A DNA stretch of 64,000 bases from the NCBI GenBank assembly GCA_036874045.1, contig CM072339.1:12593501-12657500 (forward strand), given 5' to 3'. The stretch is from Cymodocea nodosa. Its lineage: Eukaryota > Streptophyta > Magnoliopsida > Alismatales > Cymodoceaceae. Positions 59,856 to 64,000 of this stretch are shown one piece after another. Position 1 is the first letter of the stretch; each line of letters starts with the position of its first letter. The notes beneath the pieces were generated by a model. The model was not told where the DNA came from. It searched no databases and saw only the letters and a program-made list of their open reading frames with translations. A program made the translations under genes and the position numbers.

Positions 59856-60462
59856 ATGGTCTCCAAGTTCTACAAAGGTCGTGGCAGAGGAAAAGGCAAA
59901 AGCAGAAGAGATGCAAAAGGAAAAGAAATAGAGAATGATAAAGTTCCACGTAATTGGTTCAAGAAAATATTTCAAGTGGACAAAAGGTTAGAAGAACTTT
60001 ATAGAGATTACTTCTTTTCTCAGGATATATTAGATGAAGTTAGACAAGAACTTCAACATACTGATGCAAGTATTACATACATGGGTATTCGAAGTAAATA
60101 TGATAGAGAATACAGAATGAAATGTGCTGAGATTGCATTTTTGGAATAGTATGCGAAATATTTGGAAAAAGGTGTAGGTTCATCAAATAGAACTCCTCAA
60201 AATCCTATAAACGGTACAAGACTACATGTATTTGAGGAAGAGCATGAATCAGCTATCCCTACTCCTTTTTATTCAAAACAAGTAGAATCAGATATTGCTG
60301 TAGACAAAACAAAAGTTGACAGTCTTCGAAAGGCTGTTGCAATAGAAAGTGCCTTAGAAGAATTAAAGCAGAAAACTTTTATGGAGCAATTTGAAAAGAA
60401 AACAATAATACTTGAAAAGGAGAAACAGAAATGCTCTAGAAGAAGGAAAGCCAAAAAAATTA
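59856..60462 (+). pseudogene. Partial additional ORF of element D
   Basis: Only the N-terminal quarter remains: a basic start (KFYKGRGRGKGKSRRDAKGK), then VPRNWFKKIFQVDKRLEELY, YMGIRSKYDREYRMKCAEIA and the KGVGSSNRTPQNPINGTRL stretch. It passes directly into LTR sequence. Same protein family as in A and B. Confidence 0.75.
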
Positions 60463-61393
60463 TGGTTCGTTGAGATAGCATAACACCACGAACATAGTTC
60501 GTTGAGTTAGCTACATTACTTGTCACGTGAAATGGCACATGAGGAACTCGTTAAGTTAGAAACGTTAAGTTATATATATAGTTGTGTTACTCGTTTAGTT
60601 AACATTAAAGTAACGACTTCTTATTACATTGATGAAAAACTTTTAGACGAGAAAGTTTATTTTGTAGGAAATTTTTTAGGGATCCAAGACTAATGATTAA
60701 AGGAAATTCGAAATATAAACGTGGGTTAGAACGTGTGTGCTTCGATGAAGGAAAAAGAAAAGACGTGGAGAAGTGGAAAACTGGTAGTGGTTAAACATGA
60801 AGGATATGCATGAAATGAAGATATAGTATAAAAGGCATAGAATTCTCATTGATCAATTTATCCTTGCACACAAAATGAAAAATCTTTTCAAGGATCAAAC
60901 CATCCCTTCACACCAAAAGAAAAATCTTTTTTAGGGATCAAAAACACCTTCTCGGGAAAAATCTCTCAAGTGGAAGAAAGTTCAGTGAAGCATAAAAAGG
61001 TAAGATTTTCGTCATTGAAGATTTGAAGTATCAAAAGAAAGCAAATTCGGTGAAGCATGAAAAGACAAGATATTCGTCACTGAAGAATTGTTGAAGAAGA
61101 AAAAGAAGAAGAAGAAAGATCTCAAACAGGGAGAAAAGTTTTAAATTCCGCAAATTAGTTTTCTCTGTTTGTAGTTATGAAATTGTTTAGATGATACATG
61201 GTATCGAAATATAATTGCATCTACAATTTCTGAGGAGAATTGAATTGTATATTGTAATTGAAACCTTGAATAAAAATGATTTTATGAAAAGAATGTCTCG
61301 ACTTGTTTTTGAGTTTTAAAGTTTCAATTATATTTCAGAAAATATTAAAAATACACAATTCACCCCCCTCTTGTGTAGCCGTATGATCCTACA
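60463..61393 (+). repeat. Partial 3' LTR of element D
   Basis: It starts inside the GTTCGTTGAGATAGCATAAC block and runs to the family terminus ending CCTACA. The TATAAAAG box (60827-60834) and two 42-bp units are present. It differs from D's 5' LTR at a few percent of positions. Confidence 0.87.
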
Positions 61394-61574
61394 AAAGGAA
61401 GATATGGCTGCTCTAAGAGAAAAACCATTAGGGGAAATTCTGTATCCTGAATTAGTTAATGAACCTTCATGTATTCGATTGCCAAACTTTGAGGGAGATT
61501 GGTTTGAATTGAAATCTAATTATATTAGTCAATTGCCACATTTTCATGGATTAGAAAGAGAAAATTCCTATTAT
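61394..61574 (+). pseudogene. gag: Athila-like gag fragment, left part
   Basis: The frame reads MAALREKPLGEILYPELVNE followed by PSCIRLPNFEGDWFELKSNY and LPHFHGLERE. This corresponds to the start of Athila/Tat gag proteins (PxCIRLPxxxxxFELKxxxI and LPxFHGLxxE). It stops where a solo LTR inserts and continues at 63749. Confidence 0.75.
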
Positions 61575-63748
61575 TGTAAAGTATCAATTTGTGCATTTTA
61601 TATATGTTAATTCATGCATGTTAAGGATTATAAAGTGCAAATATATATGCTCTAATGTGGAATTACATGCAAATCATATTTTTAGACATATGCATGAATT
61701 AAGGATTAAATAGTCAATAATGCATAAATTTATCCTTTATTAAATTAGCACCTAGTCAATTAGCTCATGTGTAGATATAAGTAATTTATATATTGATTCA
61801 TGTATGTCTTAAAAGAATTATTATTTAGATATGAAATCAAATAATCTTCAATTGAGCAAGCAACATATTTTGCACATTGCATTTTTTACTTTATAATCTG
61901 ATAAGAATTTATGTGGCATGTGCATATACATTTAATGTCATTTTTAGTTGTTGATAATAGGAAGGATGTGGACCCTTGGATTAAATCATGGGAAATCAAC
62001 AACCCATGGTCGTCCATCTCACACTTCCAATTCTTGAAGATATCAATCAATCAACCATCAAGACTTGCTTAATTTAGGAGGTCACAAATTGGAAGGAGTT
62101 TGAATTCTTTCCATAAATGAATGACAAGGGAAAAGAAAAGTGTATGGCCGACCAAAGAAAGATCCTCCTCTTTCTTCTCCACACAAGGGAAAGAACTCCA
62201 ACTCCAATTTTCATCCCTCCTCTTCCACCCAAGATTTTGGAAGAGTTTTCTTCCAATATTGGTGAGCTTAGGTGCCTTCCCCCTCATCCTAGAAGACCTC
62301 CTCTTCTCCACTCCAAACCGACATATGGAAGGATCTCCACAGGTGAATTTGGTAGTATTGGAGGCACATGTGCAGCATTGGAAGAGCTTGGGACGTGATC
62401 TTCAAGGTGAGGTAATTAGGAAGCATCAAAGTTGAAGAGGAAAGCCAACAATCCATGCATCTTGGGAGTGGTTTGAGAACGTGCAACCCATCTTCTTCAA
62501 AGCAAACATAGGTGGTTCCCCTTTGGATGTGATTTGCAAGTGGTGACAGCCTTGTAGAGGAGCAGACAAAGTGGTTCATCATGAAATAGAGATCAAAAGC
62601 TTGAAGAAGCATGGATGAATTAATGGTATAAAGAGAAAGGAGAGATCCTCATACTTGTATTCTTCTTTTCATATCATATGTGTATGAGTATTTAGGTTTT
62701 TAATTTATTTGTTATATGCACATGTCATATGTTAATTGAATGATGATTTTGTTTAAGATTAATAACTTTTTTATAATATATTTCGTAGAAAATGGTTACT
62801 TCATGTGAATGTTGTGTATAAACTAACTCTTAACCCTTGTGAAAGCATGTATATCCTATTTGTTGTAAATTCCAATGCATGTTCCATTTTGTTATATGTT
62901 TTACGATTCGATTCCGTTGAATTTTATGTCATGTTATAGCTTTTTTTGTAAGTATTTCAAGTGTACAATATATATGTAGAGTTGTTGGATTTTTTAGAAT
63001 GTATTTCTTTGGTTTTTTTATTATTCTTTCGAAGGTAGCATCTGCTCTATTTTACTGGTCGAGTGACAAAAATTGAGCTCGATGCCTTCATGTTGCCTTG
63101 CTTTTGTGCGTTCCAAAATTTTTTCCTGTAAATTTTCCTAATTAGAACAATGAATTATCTTTCAAGGTGCATTGATTTCATGGTGTTTCGTGAAGATTTG
63201 ATTGAGTTACGATTTTTACACTGACAGTGCGTTTTTGGAAAGTTTTTAGAATTGTTTTGTGCATTGTTTGTATATCCAACTTTGGCAACAACCTAGAGTG
63301 AATTAATCCTAGAAATCACTGCCATTTCAAAGATAACTCGATGACCTTTCCAACCAATATTTTCTTTGGATTTTTTAATGTCCAAGTTGGAAGGAAGAAG
63401 AGTTAGAATTAAGACTATTTTCTGTGATTCTAGAAATTTGAACTTAAGACTTTCTTGAGTTTCCTAGCTATTAGCTCTAGGAATTAACAAGTTTTATGCT
63501 ATCTTTAAAATATTTATTGTATTTTTGTAAATTGTAACTTGATTACATGTGATTAGAGTTTTAATTATAAATTTAACGATGTGGATGTTTTATCAAACAA
63601 TCATTTTAATAAAATTATTTAAAACAAACTCCTTATGGATTCGACCTGTACTTGCACATGCTTATTACAATGGATACCATGCACTTGCGATTATAAATGT
63701 AAAATTTATACTTTTGCCATTAATTTAACAACACATAAAAGCGTAACA
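61575..63748 (+). mobile_element. Solo LTR of the Athila-like family inserted in gag
   Basis: It starts TGTAAAGTATC and ends AAAAGCGTAACA, with a perfect ATTAT target duplication (61570-61574 and 63749-63753). It is homologous over its length to the LTRs at 160-2288 and 2479-4899 (for example AATTCATGCATGTTAAGG and the ACAAACTCCTTATGGATTCG block) but clearly diverged. Overlapping open frames on both strands around 62070-62610 lie inside it and are not credited as genes. Confidence 0.88.
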
Positions 63749-64000
63749 ATTATTTCCTTAGAGAATTTAACGAAGTTTGTCAAATGATGAAAATGTCGAA
63801 TATGAGTATTGATGCTATTAAACTTAGATATATCCATTTTACTTTAAAAGACAGATAAGAGATGGTTATATACTCTATCGCTTGATTCAATTTATGCATG
63901 GACTGAATTTTGCTCTATTTTTGTAGAAAAATATTATTCAACACATCAAACGATTAAAAAGAAAAAGGAAATATTAATGTGCATCCAAAAATAGGGAGAA
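63749..64000 (+). pseudogene. gag: Athila-like gag fragment, right part
   Basis: After the solo LTR the text reads FLREFNEVCQMMKMSNMSID, then AIKLRYIHFTLKD, WTEFCSIFVEKYYSTHQTIK. These match the retrotransposon gag segment HLKEFxxVC, IRLRxFPFSLKD and WxxLxxxFLxKFFP known from Athila/Tat elements. The element continues beyond the window. Broken. Confidence 0.75.

Larger units (their letters stand above)
51090..61393 (+). mobile_element. Sirevirus-type Ty1/copia element D
   Basis: Parts: 5' LTR (51090-52703), primer site (52706-52717), gag (52904 to about 55160), pol (to 58277), spacer, partial additional ORF (59856-60462) and partial 3' LTR (60463-61393). The two LTRs share private variants such as ATATATATAGTTGTG and differ by only a few percent, so they are a pair. 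The flanks GAACG and AAAGG do not make a convincing target duplication. It keeps the longest open pol in the window but is broken elsewhere. Confidence 0.88.

Noticed and set aside
61394-61398. Target-site duplication for element D (GAACG at 51085-51089 against AAAGG)
   Set aside because: Only 3 of 5 bases agree; not better than chance.
62069-62612. Overlapping open frames on both strands near the right end
   Set aside because: They lie inside the solo LTR 61575-63748, have low-complexity composition, and none is supported by a homologous frame in the related LTRs.

Overview
The window looks like repeat-dense, AT-rich heterochromatin of a flowering plant. I found no host gene, tRNA, rRNA or CRISPR array. 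Almost every stretch I can assign comes from LTR retrotransposons, nested in or abutting one another. The plant origin is inferred from the families: Sirevirus-type Ty1/copia elements, which are plant-specific, and Athila/Tat-type Ty3/gypsy elements. The species cannot be told.

Left part (1-12046). The 3' end of an Athila-like gypsy element and its LTR (1-2288) are followed by an inverted solo LTR of the same family (2479-4899, flanked by TTTAC). Next come a short copia-type LTR (5285-5589) and a decayed Athila-like pol (5590-8468, resuming at 10249). That pol is split by another solo LTR of the same family (8469-10248). A tract with perfect short hairpins (11037-11183) and an unrecognised decayed coding-like stretch (to 12046) end this part.

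Middle and right part (12047-61393). One Sirevirus family is present as a partial 3' piece (12047-13612), element A (13613-26454), an opposite-strand 5' piece (26455-28885), element B (37747-51033) and element D (51090-61393). Each long copy has LTRs of about 1.6-1.7 kb where complete, a TGGTATCAGAGC-type primer site, gag, pol in copia order (protease, integrase, reverse transcriptase, RNase H), a conserved 1.6-kb spacer, an additional ORF in the envelope position, and serial purine tracts before the 3' LTR. Between A and B lies a 1.77-kb tandem duplication of LTR-like DNA. Its second unit hosts a separate minus-strand Sirevirus-like element C (32165-37221, flanked by TCAAG).

Right end (61394-64000). 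An Athila-like gag is split by a solo LTR (61575-63748, perfect ATTAT target duplication).

All elements are treated as fossils. D keeps the longest open pol; A, B and C are broken in several places. By eye the LTR pairs of A and B differ by roughly 4-5% and that of D by less, so the insertions are of the order of one to two million years old if a grass-type clock applies. The most interesting signals are non-coding: a hairpin before the additional ORF with a constant stem and a different loop in each copy, a TATTTAAA box at constant distance from that ORF, clusters of CACGTG, and repeated short inverted repeats in several LTR families.
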